NCBI GenBank assembly: GCA_003194435.1
Contig: PQXC01000001.1
Location: 20,311 to 70,990, forward strand
Length of the DNA: 50,680 nucleotides
Direction of reading: 5' to 3'
Source of the DNA: Candidatus Methanophagaceae archaeon
Lineage (GTDB): Archaea > Halobacteriota > Syntropharchaeia > Alkanophagales > Methanospirareceae
A program made the translations under genes and the position numbers. Below the pieces are notes generated by a model that saw only the letters and a program-made list of their open reading frames with translations, was not told where the DNA came from and made no database searches. Below, one piece after another: positions 35,181 through 44,682 of the stretch (position 1 is the first letter of the stretch; every line of letters starts with the position of its first letter).

Positions 35181-35888
35181 TCACAGAACGCGTTTCAAAT
35201 CGGTTATACTCCTCACCATGTATGTAGGTTCAGGCTCAAGCTCAGATTCAGGTTCATTTCCGCTTCTCCCATCATTACCGATGAGTATCGAATCTATACC
35301 TGCACGCTTCGCAGCCAGTACCCCTACAGGGCTATCATCCACCAGTATCGCATCTCTTCTCGGGATGTCCAGCTCTGCCAGCACCTTGTTTATGTAAAAT
35401 GGACTTGGCTTTCTGTCGCTCAGACTCTTCAAGTCGCTCCTTCTTCCATACCATATCCTGAAATAGGGTCTCAACCCGAAGTACTCAAGAGCGAAATCCA
35501 CACATGCCTGCTGCGAATCGCTCACCACTGCAAGCTGGTATTTCCGGCTGAGATATTTTATCACAGACTCAGAACCTTTACAGAGGTTTATCTCTCCTCG
35601 CTTTATCGCTTTTATCTTCGCTTCTATCACATCGCGCTCCCTCATCGCCCAGAAGTCCTCACAGTCCAGGCTGAATCTATCACAGAATTGCCTTACCCCT
35701 TTTTCACCATCAGAGTGGAGGGGCATCAAGAAATAGGTATCTATCTCTTCTATACTGAGTTGCAGCCCATATTTGCTCAGTGTCCTCTTGAATGCTTCAT
35801 ACGCCCACTCATGCTCTATCTTGCCAGTGCCGCGGGAGTCCAGGAAGGTACCATCCATATCGAGTATGACAAGCTGGTGCCTGGTCAT
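35181..35888 (-). CDS. HAD-superfamily hydrolase (phosphoglycolate-phosphatase-like)
   Basis: A 235-residue HAD phosphatase: motif I DMDGTFLDS (D9-D11), a helical cap (about 20-90), motif II VVSDS, and motif III/IV K...ILVDDSPVGVLAAKRAG. Substrate unknown. An Glu/Pro/Ser repeat (NEPESELEPEPT) is inserted near the C-terminus just before the last helix. It follows rpl24e by 32 bp on the same strand, occupying the place where many archaea have ndk. Confidence 0.8.
   Translation of the reverse strand: MTRHQLVILDMDGTFLDSRGTGKIEHEWAYEAFKRTLSKYGLQLSIEEIDTYFLMPLHSDGEKGVRQFCDRFSLDCEDFWAMRERDVIEAKIKAIKRGEINLCKGSESVIKYLSRKYQLAVVSDSQQACVDFALEYFGLRPYFRIWYGRRSDLKSLSDRKPSPFYINKVLAELDIPRRDAILVDDSPVGVLAAKRAGIDSILIGNDGRSGNEPESELEPEPTYMVRSITDLKRVL
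35224..35264. repeat. hexanucleotide tract near the HAD 3' end
   Basis: GGTTCA/GGCTCA/AGCTCA/GATTCA units on the plus strand, encoding alternating Glu/Pro/Ser residues on the minus strand. Confidence 0.75.
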
Positions 35889-35920
35889 AGCCTTAGCCTC
35901 TCAACTCAACTGCTTCGGCT

Positions 35921-36091
35921 TCAGCTCCTCTTCTGTGCCCATTTCACACGTCTACTCTTCCTGCCCAGCTTTATCATATTCCGCTCGCATTTGGAACTGC
36001 AGAAGTATAATACAGTACCGTCACGTCTCACGAACATCTTACCTCTACCCGGTTCTATCGGTAGATTACAGAACGAACATCTCCTCTCCAT
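35921..36091 (-). CDS. rpl24e: 50S ribosomal protein L24e
   Basis: A 56-residue protein, too short for most ORF cut-offs. It is a complete L24e: zinc ligands C5, C8, C31 and C35 (RRCSFCN ... LYFCSSKCE), the [12 protein letters not shown] strand and the basic tail [17 protein letters not shown] at 36091, 27 bp after the rps28e stop. Third gene of the conserved rpl7ae-rps28e-rpl24e operon. Confidence 0.95.
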   Translation of the reverse strand: MERRCSFCNLPIEPGRGKMFVRRDGTVLYFCSSKCERNMIKLGRKSRRVKWAQKRS

Positions 36092-36118
36092 TATCTTATC
36101 ATCACCCCATCATCACAT

Positions 36119-36331
36119 TCATCGTTTTGACAACTTCCTCACTTCCCGGTTCGTCTCCAGAAGCACGATGATATCCCCCACTTTTACCGGTCCTCTACAA
36201 TTCCTCGTTATTATCCGCCCTTTATTGGTGCCCTCCAGTACCCTGCATTTTATCTGCGTGGATTCACCATGCATCCCGGTCCTGCCAACTATCTCTATTA
36301 CCTCCGCAGGGGTACCCTTCTCGTCACTCAT
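36119..36331 (-). CDS. rps28e: 30S ribosomal protein S28e
   Basis: 70 residues, the normal archaeal length. Signature [24 protein letters not shown] and the C-terminal [17 protein letters not shown]. Start ATG overlaps the rpl7ae stop by ATGA, so translation is coupled. Confidence 0.96.
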   Translation of the reverse strand: MSDEKGTPAEVIEIVGRTGMHGESTQIKCRVLEGTNKGRIITRNCRGPVKVGDIIVLLETNREVRKLSKR

Positions 36332-36711
36332 GCTTGCTTTATCTTCTCCAATTCTTCTGTTATCTCATTAACCATTTCCTCCGCTTTTCCGGGGTCAACG
36401 ATGGCTGCAGAGGCACAACCCTTCTTTATTCCACAGGCAGCCCCTAAATTGCGCTGGCTCTTTACATAGGAGTAGGGTATACCCTTCTCTTCACATAACG
36501 GTGGAAGGTGCATCACTATCTCCTCTGGATTGACGTCCTCAGCAATGAGCACCAACTTCGCCATCCCCCTCTCTACTATCTTCGTCGTCTCATTTGTCCC
36601 TTTCTTTATACTGCCGGTACTACGCGCTATCTCCAGAGCTTCCAACGACTTGCTTTGCAGTTCTTCTGGCACTTCAAACTTGACATATAGCCTTTTTCCC
36701 TCTTCGCTCAT
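36328..36711 (-). CDS. rpl7ae: 50S ribosomal protein L7Ae
   Basis: Kink-turn RNA-binding protein of the large subunit, also part of box C/D, H/ACA and RNase P particles in archaea. 127 residues with [17 protein letters not shown] (RNA-contact loop), [18 protein letters not shown] and LGAACG. First gene of the r-protein operon; ATG at 36711. Confidence 0.96.
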   Translation of the reverse strand: MSEEGKRLYVKFEVPEELQSKSLEALEIARSTGSIKKGTNETTKIVERGMAKLVLIAEDVNPEEIVMHLPPLCEEKGIPYSYVKSQRNLGAACGIKKGCASAAIVDPGKAEEMVNEITEELEKIKQA

Positions 36712-36751
36712 CTTTCATCCCCCTACATTTTCATTTACATTCGATTACATT

Positions 36752-37969
36752 TTACAATGTCATTTGCGTTTTTACTTTTATATTTGCTAATGCCTTAAGT
36801 TTATAATCTTCCAGTAATACAGGCAGCACACACGACTCCGGTACACTCAGTGATATCTCCTTTGTACGCCCATATCTGCCCTTACTCACAATCACCGCGT
36901 TTATCAAACCCAGAATATCCAGTTCAGAGACGAGGTCAGTGACCCTGCGCTGTGTCAGCGGTTCCATACCGAGGAAACTGCAGGAACGCCGATACATGTT
37001 GTAGACTTCACCACTGGAGAACCGTTTCTTATTCCTCTCCCTGCTCAGTAACAGTATACTGTTCAATACGATCTTCGACTGGAGTGGCAGTGTCTTCACC
37101 ACTTCCACGATCCTGTTTGCTTCTATCCGCTCACTCGCCTGCCTCACATGCTCTTCCGTCACCTTTGGACTCTCCGTTCGCTCGGCAATCTCACCGGACA
37201 CACGAAGCAGGTCAAGTGCTCGTCTCGCATCACCATGCTCCTGAGCAGCGAATGCAGCACATAGCGGTATTACGGAATCTTCGAGTACAGACTCGTTGAA
37301 TGCTATCTCTGCGCGCTCACTTAATATGTCCTGTAGCTGCTCGGCATTGTAAGGCGGGAATATTATCTCCTCTTCTCCGAGAGAGGACCTCACACGCTGG
37401 TCCAGAAGATCAGTGAAGGTCAGGTCATTTGAGATCCCTATCATACTCACTTTCGCATTGTTCAGCTCGCTGTTTATCCTGGAGAGGTTGTATAATGCAC
37501 CGTCACCCTTGCCCGCTAATTTGTCCACCTCGTCCAGTATCACTATCACGCACCGGTTCTCTGTATCAACTCCGGCTTTAAACTCTGAATAGACCATATC
37601 CGTGGGCCAGCCTATCATGGGCACACGCTTATTAAATATCCGCGCGAGATACGCAAATACTCTGTATTGAGTGTCAAATACCTCACCATTGATGTAAATC
37701 AGTGAACACTTGCTCCCCATCTTCCGCCCCATATCCTCCAGCTCCTTACTCACATACTTCACCGTTGCCGTCTTACCGGTCCCGGTCTTACCATAGATCA
37801 ATATATTGGAAGGCGTCTCACCCTTCAACGCCGCGGATAGGATGTCCGCGAGATTATTTATCTGCTCTTTCCTGTGGGGTAGATTCTCAGGTATGTAAGT
37901 GGGACGAAGGACTTCCTTGTTTGCAAATATTCTGCCTCTCTTTATCAGGTCCTCGAACAGATTGTCCAT
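36752..37969 (-). CDS. Orc1/Cdc6 replication initiator
   Basis: Origin recognition and helicase-loader protein, 405 residues. AAA+ domain: Walker A GKTGTGKT (about 60-67), Walker B VIVILDEVD, sensor 1 IGISNDL, sensor 2 HGDARRALDLLR. The C-terminal winged helix (about 300-405) includes RRVTDLVSELDILGLI. Upstream is a 97-bp spacer with a TATA-like TTTTATATG (about 38030-38040). No origin-recognition-box repeats were seen there. Confidence 0.93.
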   Translation of the reverse strand: MDNLFEDLIKRGRIFANKEVLRPTYIPENLPHRKEQINNLADILSAALKGETPSNILIYGKTGTGKTATVKYVSKELEDMGRKMGSKCSLIYINGEVFDTQYRVFAYLARIFNKRVPMIGWPTDMVYSEFKAGVDTENRCVIVILDEVDKLAGKGDGALYNLSRINSELNNAKVSMIGISNDLTFTDLLDQRVRSSLGEEEIIFPPYNAEQLQDILSERAEIAFNESVLEDSVIPLCAAFAAQEHGDARRALDLLRVSGEIAERTESPKVTEEHVRQASERIEANRIVEVVKTLPLQSKIVLNSILLLSRERNKKRFSSGEVYNMYRRSCSFLGMEPLTQRRVTDLVSELDILGLINAVIVSKGRYGRTKEISLSVPESCVLPVLLEDYKLKALANIKVKTQMTL

Positions 37970-38066
37970 CTCTACTTCCTAAAAGGTGCACCGATGTTAA
38001 AATAGGTGATGTATCTTCAGTTAGTAATCTTTACATATAAAAGTAATAGGTACTTAAGGTACTAAC

Positions 38067-39230
38067 CTAATTCGATAGTATGTGTATGATTGCTGTTCCA
38101 CCAGTACCACCTATATTATGCGTCAGTCCGAGTTGGGCATTGGGCACCTGTCTCTTCCCTGCTTCTCCTCTTAACTGCGTCACAATCTCCGTTACCTGCC
38201 TTATACCGGTCGCGCCAAGTGGGTGTCCACATGCTTTTAAGCCACCTGACGGGTTTATCGCTATCTTCCCCCCTATCTCTGTCTCACCTTCCCATGTAGC
38301 TACGCCACCTTTACCCTTCTCAAAGAACCCTAAATCCTCTATGGCTATTATCTCCGCAATCGTGTATGAGTCATGAACCTCCGCGAGCGATATCTGAGAA
38401 GGTTCGATAGAAGCCCTCTTATATGCCTCACGCGCCGCAAACACCGTTGCATCCATCGTTGTTATATCTCTACGGTCGTGAAGCGCTATGGTATCGCTCG
38501 CCTGCGTGGATGCCTTCACATAGACCGGCGAATCTGTATATTTTCTCGCATGCTCTGCCGGGCACAGGACGACCGCAGAAGCGCCATCCGCTATGCTCGA
38601 ACAATCCAGCATGTGAAGTGGTTCTGCAATAACCGGAGAAGCAAGTACTGCATCTATTGGTATTCCCCTTCGATACTGCGCCATAGGGTTGTGGATGGCA
38701 TTGGAATGATTCTTCACCGCCACCTTCGCCATCTGCTCCACCGTAGTATTATAACGCTCCATGTGTGCTCTTGCCATCTGTGCGAATAGAGATGGTAGAG
38801 TGGCGCCGCAAATTGCCTCCCATTCGCGGTCTACGGAGGAAACGAGCAGGTCGTTTGCTACATCCTCGCCAACGTCCGTCATCTTCTCCACACCCGCCGC
38901 TATCACGAGGTCATACCAGCCAGAAGCGACCGCAAGGATGGCTAAATGCAGTGCAAGTCCACCAGAAGCGCACGCTGCCTCTACCCGCGTCGCCGGGATG
39001 TGCAGACCTGCCAGACCAGCGTAATCGGCGATCAGCGCACCTATATGCTCCTGCTCCACAAACCTCCCTGCCGACATATTACCTCCATATAGCGCTTCTA
39101 TCTCATCGCCACTTATGCCTGCATCCTCTATCGCTTTCACGCCCGCCTCTACTGCTATATCACGAAAAGACCTATCCCAGAGTTCACCAAATTTCGTGTT
39201 TCCTATGCCTATTATCGCTACTTCTCTCAT
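38067..39230 (-). CDS. thiolase (archaeal acetyl-CoA acetyltransferase type)
   Basis: Condenses two acetyl-CoA to acetoacetyl-CoA, the first step of the mevalonate route to archaeal lipids. 387 residues: nucleophile C87 (VEAACASGG), LAEVHDSYTIAE and the C-terminal GHPLGATGIRQV loop. Archaeal thiolases of this type lack the second canonical catalytic Cys and work in a complex with HMG-CoA synthase through a DUF35 protein. The HMG-CoA synthase gene ends 3 bp upstream, consistent with that complex. No DUF35 gene is adjacent here. Confidence 0.9.
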   Translation of the reverse strand: MREVAIIGIGNTKFGELWDRSFRDIAVEAGVKAIEDAGISGDEIEALYGGNMSAGRFVEQEHIGALIADYAGLAGLHIPATRVEAACASGGLALHLAILAVASGWYDLVIAAGVEKMTDVGEDVANDLLVSSVDREWEAICGATLPSLFAQMARAHMERYNTTVEQMAKVAVKNHSNAIHNPMAQYRRGIPIDAVLASPVIAEPLHMLDCSSIADGASAVVLCPAEHARKYTDSPVYVKASTQASDTIALHDRRDITTMDATVFAAREAYKRASIEPSQISLAEVHDSYTIAEIIAIEDLGFFEKGKGGVATWEGETEIGGKIAINPSGGLKACGHPLGATGIRQVTEIVTQLRGEAGKRQVPNAQLGLTHNIGGTGGTAIIHILSN

Positions 39231-39233
39231 TTT

Positions 39234-40271
39234 TTACAACCTTATTTTACCCTGGTGTTTCACATAGCGTGCATAATCAAGATATTTACAGCCGGATAGG
39301 AAATCCTCTACCCGCGGAGCCTTATCCCTCACTTCGTCAATGCCATCGGTAACAGTAAGAGCAAAGGAATCAGAACCTGCACCCGAGCCAAAAGAGGTTA
39401 TCAGGATTCGTTGTCCGGGCAATGCGATATCAAGAACCGCAGAGAGCCCTATCAGCGATGATGCCGAGTACGTGTTCCCGATATGTGTCACGATAAGACC
39501 GGGCTTTAACTGCTTTGTGTTAAACCCGAGACTTTTAGCCGCTTTCAACGGGAACTTACCATTTGGTTGATGAAAGACGGCGTAGTCGAAGTCAGCAGGC
39601 TGAAGCCCTGTCTTATCCATCAAATCCTTCGTGGCTGAGATGATATGTCTGAAATATGCAGGTTCACCTGTGAACCGCCCGCCATGAGATGGATACTTCT
39701 GGAGGTCACGACGCCAGAAATCAGGTGTATCAGAAGTGAAGGAGGTAAAACCCTCTATCTCGGCTATTACGCCATCATCACCAATGACAAAAGCCGCACT
39801 ACCCGCTCCCGCAGTATATTCCAGGGCATCTCCTGGACTGGACTGCGATACATCTGCCCCTATTGCAAGCCCGTATCTTATCTTCTTCAGTGCAACCAGC
39901 CCTATACAGGTCTGTATAGCTGCTGTTCCCGCCTTGCATGCGAATTCAAAGTCCGCAGCGGTGATAGAGTTCGATGCACCTATTGCGGCACCTACAATCG
40001 TTGCTGTTGGCTTTACTGCATAAGGATGACTCTCAGAACCCACATAAATAGCACCTATATCCCTGGGGTCGAGACCTGCACGCAGGATAGCAGCCCGTGA
40101 AGCCTCCACTGCCATAGTTGCTGTATCCTCATCCATGTCCGGCACAGACTTCTGCTCCACCATCAGTCCGGATTTTATAATATCGGGGTTCTCTCCCCAT
40201 TGCTTCGCTATCTCCTCCACCCTTATTCTATAAGATGGCACATACACACCGTACGAGACTATCCCTGTCAT
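39234..40271 (-). CDS. hydroxymethylglutaryl-CoA synthase
   Basis: Archaeal HMG-CoA synthase, 345 residues. Catalytic residues are visible: E80 (VGSES), C112 ([11 protein letters not shown]) and H234 ([11 protein letters not shown]); GNTYSAS and [11 protein letters not shown] complete the thiolase-fold signatures. It uses acetoacetyl-CoA from the next gene. ATG start at 40271, 74 bp from the divergent APH-like gene, so the promoter lies in a short shared spacer. Confidence 0.94.
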   Translation of the reverse strand: MTGIVSYGVYVPSYRIRVEEIAKQWGENPDIIKSGLMVEQKSVPDMDEDTATMAVEASRAAILRAGLDPRDIGAIYVGSESHPYAVKPTATIVGAAIGASNSITAADFEFACKAGTAAIQTCIGLVALKKIRYGLAIGADVSQSSPGDALEYTAGAGSAAFVIGDDGVIAEIEGFTSFTSDTPDFWRRDLQKYPSHGGRFTGEPAYFRHIISATKDLMDKTGLQPADFDYAVFHQPNGKFPLKAAKSLGFNTKQLKPGLIVTHIGNTYSASSLIGLSAVLDIALPGQRILITSFGSGAGSDSFALTVTDGIDEVRDKAPRVEDFLSGCKYLDYARYVKHQGKIRL

Positions 40272-40344
40272 TCTCCCACATCCACATAAACAAGTTTAAA
40301 AGAAAGCATATAAATATTGTGTCAGCACATGGAACACATGGAAG

Positions 40345-41442
40345 ATGGTTCTTAAAGAGCGAATAGAGGAATATTTGAAGCACAGTTTGGGTGTACCTCT
40401 ACGGTTATTAAGCGTAAAAGAGTTGGGGTTGGAGTCGGAACAGGAAGAGGAGATAAAGGGATTTGGGTATGGAAAACCTTACTTCGTCACTTTTGAGACC
40501 GCGGAAGGCGAGAGGAAAGAAGTTGTCATATCGTCGCTGAAAGGTGATGGTTTCGGGCATGAGTATCCCTCAGACCGCGCACAGATATTGATATGGCAGT
40601 ACAGGGCTTTTAATTCGCTACCGGGGCATGTAAAAGCGCTCGATGTTGGCTATTTCACGAATGACGGGCGGTTGGTCTCCACACGTGACGCTGTGGAATA
40701 TTTCATTGTGTGCGAGAAGGTGGAGGGTGAGGAGTACGTGCACGACCTGGAGCGATTGAGAGATGGTGCAAGGCTGCGTGAAGAAGACGAGGCGCGGGCA
40801 TCGGCTCTGGCTTCTTATCTCGCGTATATCCACTCACACAGGCGAGGAGATGCAAAGCTGTATATCAGGCGAATAAGAGAGCTGTTAGGGCATAGTGAGT
40901 GCATATTCGGTCTCACAGACAGTTATCCATCGGAGAGTGAGTTTATAACGCAGGCGGAACTGAAGGAGATAGAGGAGCTCTGCATTGGGTGGCGCTGGAA
41001 GCTTAAGAGCAAAACGAATCGGCTTTGCATGGTACATGGCGATTTCCATCCCTGGAATGTTATATTCCATACTCATACTGGAACGGATTTCACATTACTG
41101 GACAGGAGCAGGGGTGAATGGGGCGAAGCCGCGGATGATATTACCGCAATGACGATAAATTATCTCTTCTTCGGGCTACTGAAGACCGATGGAGCAGTGA
41201 TTGATGCCGATTTCAAGCGTTTGTATGAGCTATTCTTCGATGTATATCTGGCAAAGACGAACGATTACGAGCTATTGGAGGTGCTACAGCCGTTTTATGC
41301 ATTCAGAGGGCTTGTGGTCGCTTCTCCTATATGGTATCCAAATATCTCAATGGCTACAAGAAAGAAGTTATTCAACTTCATAAAGAACGTGCTTCAGACC
41401 GAGGAGTTTAATTACAGAGATTTAGATGGGTACCTGGATTAA
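40345..41442 (+). CDS. aminoglycoside-phosphotransferase-family kinase
   Basis: A 365-residue small-molecule or protein kinase-like protein. The catalytic loop HGDFHPWN (about 233-240) and a modified metal-binding segment LLDRSRGEWGEAADD (usual form DWE/D...GDPxxDLA) define the APH/choline-kinase fold; the N-terminal lobe includes VTFETAEGERKEVVISSL. The Asp of the DFG equivalent is followed by Arg, which is unusual. Aminoglycoside resistance is not implied. The gene converges with the GNAT gene, overlapping it by 4 bp. Confidence 0.75.
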   Translation: MVLKERIEEYLKHSLGVPLRLLSVKELGLESEQEEEIKGFGYGKPYFVTFETAEGERKEVVISSLKGDGFGHEYPSDRAQILIWQYRAFNSLPGHVKALDVGYFTNDGRLVSTRDAVEYFIVCEKVEGEEYVHDLERLRDGARLREEDEARASALASYLAYIHSHRRGDAKLYIRRIRELLGHSECIFGLTDSYPSESEFITQAELKEIEELCIGWRWKLKSKTNRLCMVHGDFHPWNVIFHTHTGTDFTLLDRSRGEWGEAADDITAMTINYLFFGLLKTDGAVIDADFKRLYELFFDVYLAKTNDYELLEVLQPFYAFRGLVVASPIWYPNISMATRKKLFNFIKNVLQTEEFNYRDLDGYLD

Positions 41443-41909
41443 AGCACTTTCCGCATTAAAATCGCAGCCTCTCCATCCTTATAATAAAAGGGAACGAACC
41501 CTATCTCAGTGAATCCCATACTTTTATATAACCGCTGTGCTATCCAGTTACTCACCCGGACCTCAAGCCGCACGAACCCTATCTTATGCTTACGCAGCAG
41601 ATTGAAAGCAGTTTTTAGTAATGCACGTCCCACACCCTTACCTCGAAAACGGGAATCCACCGCGATTGCAAATACCCGTCCTTCTTCTTCCGGCGTTAAT
41701 ATCAATACTTCAAACCCTATAACCCTGCCATTTCGCTCCGCTACGATGAAACCCTCTGGCCATTCCCGGTATAACTCGAGATACAGGTCCGCATCACCTT
41801 CCAGGAATGCCTCCTCCTCTATCTCCATCACTCGCCTTATGTCCGCCATCTCAAAGTTCCTTATTCTTATCTCAAGCCCCTTCGTCGTGCTTATAACCAT
41901 AGGTTTCAT
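41439..41909 (-). CDS. GNAT acetyltransferase, RimI/Ard1-like
   Basis: A 156-residue N-acetyltransferase. The acetyl-CoA loop is SRFRGKGVGRALL (R-x-x-G-x-G/A), preceded by VFAIAVD and followed by LEVRVSNWIAQRLYKSMGF, the signature of the RimI protein-N-terminus acetylases. In archaea this family acetylates many N-termini. The ATG overlaps the chorismate mutase stop (ATGA). Confidence 0.82.
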   Translation of the reverse strand: MKPMVISTTKGLEIRIRNFEMADIRRVMEIEEEAFLEGDADLYLELYREWPEGFIVAERNGRVIGFEVLILTPEEEGRVFAIAVDSRFRGKGVGRALLKTAFNLLRKHKIGFVRLEVRVSNWIAQRLYKSMGFTEIGFVPFYYKDGEAAILMRKVL

Positions 41910-42223
41910 TCTGTCTCTATCTCTATCTCCATCTTCTTCGCATCTCTCAACTCCTCTCTCCTCGTATATTCGGTCACAAGCTCCGCTATTCGCTGCAACA
42001 AATCCTCGCTCACTTCGTTATTACCCCGCCGTGCATGTGCTCGCCATCTTTCTATCACTTCCTTCTCTCGCTGTAAGTCTGTAACAGGCATCTTCATTCG
42101 CATCTTCTCAGCCCGTGCCTGCCTTGCGTATTTCATTCGCTTTATGAGCAGCTCGGCAATGGCATCGTCTATCTCATCTATCTTCCTCCTTATCTCCTGT
42201 AATCGCTCTACTCGATGTGGCAT
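41906..42223 (-). CDS. chorismate mutase (AroQ class)
   Basis: All-helical monofunctional chorismate mutase of 105 residues: RRKIDEIDDAIAELLIKRMKYARQ (helix 1 with the catalytic Arg and the DxxxxxLxxxR pattern), VTDLQREKEVIERW and SEDLLQRIAELVTEYTRR. Substrate for TyrA at 85-975. The last residues (KKMEIEIETE) are a dipeptide repeat. Start ATG 42223. Confidence 0.88.
   Translation of the reverse strand: MPHRVERLQEIRRKIDEIDDAIAELLIKRMKYARQARAEKMRMKMPVTDLQREKEVIERWRAHARRGNNEVSEDLLQRIAELVTEYTRREELRDAKKMEIEIETE
41910..41935. repeat. hexanucleotide tract at the chorismate mutase/GNAT junction
   Basis: CTGTCT/CTATCT/CTATCT/CCATCT units encode the EIEIETE tail of chorismate mutase. On the minus strand the purine-rich tract (GAGATAGAGA) lies directly before the GNAT start and may serve as its ribosome binding site. 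Confidence 0.65.
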
Positions 42224-42386
42224 TTTTATTAATTTATAAGATTAAGGGTAAAATAAGAAAAGAGCGTGAAGATGTCTCTGCCTGATAACGATAGTGAAGC
42301 AGAAACTAAGCCCCCGAATAGTATGGCGGGTAAGGCTATGATAGAGTGGGGTAGTAGCAGTAATGAAGGAGGAGGTAGAGGTGAGT

Positions 42387-43649
42387 ATGAGAACGCGAGA
42401 GCGAGATATGGATATAGATGTAAGCAAGCAGAGCATACGCATACTCAATCGTACCTCTTCCTTCTTCCGCGAATACTCCGATGTGTTTAAACAGGCACCT
42501 CTATCACTCGTATTCTGCACGCTAACGGGTCTTCTTGCGGGACTTGGACTGAGTTTCATGCGTGATATACTGCAATTGTTACCTGAACTCATGATTCTCA
42601 TTCCACCTGCGATTGATATGCGTGGCAATGTTTACAGTGCGCTTGTATCCAGATTGGGCACATCCATGCACCTCGGGCTATTCTCAAAGAGTATGAGAAG
42701 GGGCAGTGTCTTATATCAAAACGCATATTCATCGCTTTTGCTTACACTTGCACTCTCTGTTATCCTCGGTGTTCTGGCGAGATTGGTCGCGTTCGCCTTT
42801 GGTATGTCGCGGATTTCCATCTTTGGGTTTGTATTCATATCTGTGATTGGGGGTTTGATATCCGGGTTTGTGCTGCTTGGTATTGCTATTCTCGTTTCCA
42901 TTATTGGTTATCACAGGAACTGGGACCTGGATAATGTATCGTCACCGATAATAACCTCCGCTGGCGATATGGTCACCATTCCCTCATTAATGCTGGCGAC
43001 TCTGCTCCTTTTAAAGCTCGATTCTACGCCTGTGTACTTCAACACGTCATCGCTATTATTCATGGCACTGGCGGTTGTTGGTACGATAAAGGGCTTAAAG
43101 TCGAGTGATACAGTTGTGAGACGGATAATCAAGGAGAGTATTCCTATGCTCATCATCTGTGGAATTCTTGGTATCTTCGCCGGGCTGGTTCTGGACAGGA
43201 GACTGGAGGGTATAATTGCCATTCCCGCGATACTGGTGATGATTCCACCCTTCCTGGGTGCGAGTAATGCCCTGGGCGGTATATTGAGTGCACGACTTTC
43301 TTCTATGCTTCATATTGGTACCCTGAATCCGAAGTTATATCCACCTAAATCGGTAGTGATGAATTTCACTGTTATATATCTCTTATCTGTATTCATATTC
43401 GCTCTGGTTGGTATAATATCAGGAGTGATAGGGGGAAAAAACGGAGTATTGGTATTGAGACTGCTCTTCATCTCTATGCTGGGAGGGATTCTCTGCTCAA
43501 CGTTCCTTAACTTTGCATCTTATTATATCGCTATACTATCGTTTAAATTCGGACTGGACCCTGATAATGATACAATACCACTGATAACGAGCTTGACAGA
43601 TGTGGTCGGTGTGTTATGCCTCATATTCGCGATGTCTTTGATTTTATAA
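42387..43649 (+). CDS. MgtE-like divalent cation transporter
   Basis: Integral membrane protein with two tandem MgtE/SLC41-type modules (about 10 hydrophobic segments). Each repeat has its signature: PPAIDMRGNVYSALVSRLGTSMH and LDNVSSPIITSAGDMVTIP in the first, PPFLGASNALGGILSARLSSMLH and DPDNDTIPLITSLTDVVGV in the second. Mg2+ or a similar cation is the likely substrate. The cytosolic CBS domains of bacterial MgtE are absent. ATG 42387 (420 residues) has ribosome binding site GGAGGT; ATG 42363 would add eight residues. The start MRTRERDMDIDV is a dipeptide repeat. Confidence 0.85.
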   Translation: MRTRERDMDIDVSKQSIRILNRTSSFFREYSDVFKQAPLSLVFCTLTGLLAGLGLSFMRDILQLLPELMILIPPAIDMRGNVYSALVSRLGTSMHLGLFSKSMRRGSVLYQNAYSSLLLTLALSVILGVLARLVAFAFGMSRISIFGFVFISVIGGLISGFVLLGIAILVSIIGYHRNWDLDNVSSPIITSAGDMVTIPSLMLATLLLLKLDSTPVYFNTSSLLFMALAVVGTIKGLKSSDTVVRRIIKESIPMLIICGILGIFAGLVLDRRLEGIIAIPAILVMIPPFLGASNALGGILSARLSSMLHIGTLNPKLYPPKSVVMNFTVIYLLSVFIFALVGIISGVIGGKNGVLVLRLLFISMLGGILCSTFLNFASYYIAILSFKFGLDPDNDTIPLITSLTDVVGVLCLIFAMSLIL

Positions 43650-43650
43650 A

Positions 43651-44682
43651 CTAAACTATCGTTTTATAGACTTCCAGTGTCCGTGTAGCAATCTTATCCC
43701 ATGAGTACCCCTGCTCCACTATCCTCCTCGACTCCTTACCCATCTTCTCCAGGTCTGAATGTAACATCTCCTCTATTGCCCCTCCTATCTCCTTCACTGT
43801 GGTACCACAGAGAATGCCATTCCCATGCACGTAATACTTGTTATCACCTACATCAGTGGCAATTACCGGTAATCCAGAAGCCATCGCTTCAAGCAGTGCA
43901 ATCGGCTGTGCCTCGAGCTTGGAGGGCAGTAGAAATATATCCAGACTCCGATAGAACGAAGCAGCATCATCAACATAGCCCAGAACCTTTATACGCTCGT
44001 CTTCCAGTCTCTTTATACGGTCATATAGTGGTCCCGTACCTGCGATCTTCAAATAGACCGGTTCGGACATCACTGTTTTAACTGCCTTTATCATATTTAT
44101 TATGTTCTTCTCCGGCGATAATCGTCCCAGATAGCCGATATATATGCCCCTCTTACGCTTCCTACCCTCAATATCGCTATCACGCGGACGGAAATGATTT
44201 ATATCCACGCCATTTGGTATAACCACCGTCTCTGTCTCGATGCAATACCGTTGAATGTCTGCTGCTATCTCCGAACTTACGGATATGAACTTCTTTGAAC
44301 GCCCCTCGTATAAAGATGCAAGTGTTGCAATGAGCGCTTTTGCAAATTCACCCTCAAAATTGTTACCTGCCGGGATATGAAATGTATTGATGATATTACA
44401 CTCGGAGCATATAGAAGAGAAAGGTAGCAGGAATTCTGAGAATGTAGCGGCGTGATGTATGTGCAGGATATCACAATCCTCCACTTCCTTCTTTATCTTA
44501 CCCAGTGAGAAGTCAAATCCGTAAGAGATACCGCCTGAGGGATTACCAAGCATGAAAGAGCCGAGAGCATACTGGTTTATCAGCTTCACTTCAATGCCCA
44601 TCTGCATAAACTCCCTCGTTAGAGCTTCTACATGCGTTCTTATACCGCCGTTTACACTTCTATAATAAAACGCTACCTTCAT
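43651..44682 (-). CDS. GT4-family glycosyltransferase
   Basis: Retaining GT-B glycosyltransferase of 343 residues. N-terminal domain: VNGGIRTHVEALTREF, DILHIHHAATF; C-terminal domain: YIGYLGRLSPEKNIINMI, and the nucleotide-sugar EX7E region EAQPIALLEAMASGLPVIATDVG. Likely transfers a sugar to lipid or surface glycan. It converges with the transporter gene at one base's distance. Confidence 0.88.
   Translation of the reverse strand: MKVAFYYRSVNGGIRTHVEALTREFMQMGIEVKLINQYALGSFMLGNPSGGISYGFDFSLGKIKKEVEDCDILHIHHAATFSEFLLPFSSICSECNIINTFHIPAGNNFEGEFAKALIATLASLYEGRSKKFISVSSEIAADIQRYCIETETVVIPNGVDINHFRPRDSDIEGRKRKRGIYIGYLGRLSPEKNIINMIKAVKTVMSEPVYLKIAGTGPLYDRIKRLEDERIKVLGYVDDAASFYRSLDIFLLPSKLEAQPIALLEAMASGLPVIATDVGDNKYYVHGNGILCGTTVKEIGGAIEEMLHSDLEKMGKESRRIVEQGYSWDKIATRTLEVYKTIV

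Noticed and set aside
37970-38066. Replication origin beside orc1/cdc6
   Set aside because: The spacer is only 97 bp and shows a promoter but no repeated origin-recognition boxes or long AT-rich unwinding element.
40345-41442. Antibiotic resistance function for the APH-fold gene
   Set aside because: The fold covers many small-molecule kinases; the context is housekeeping and the metal motif is atypical.
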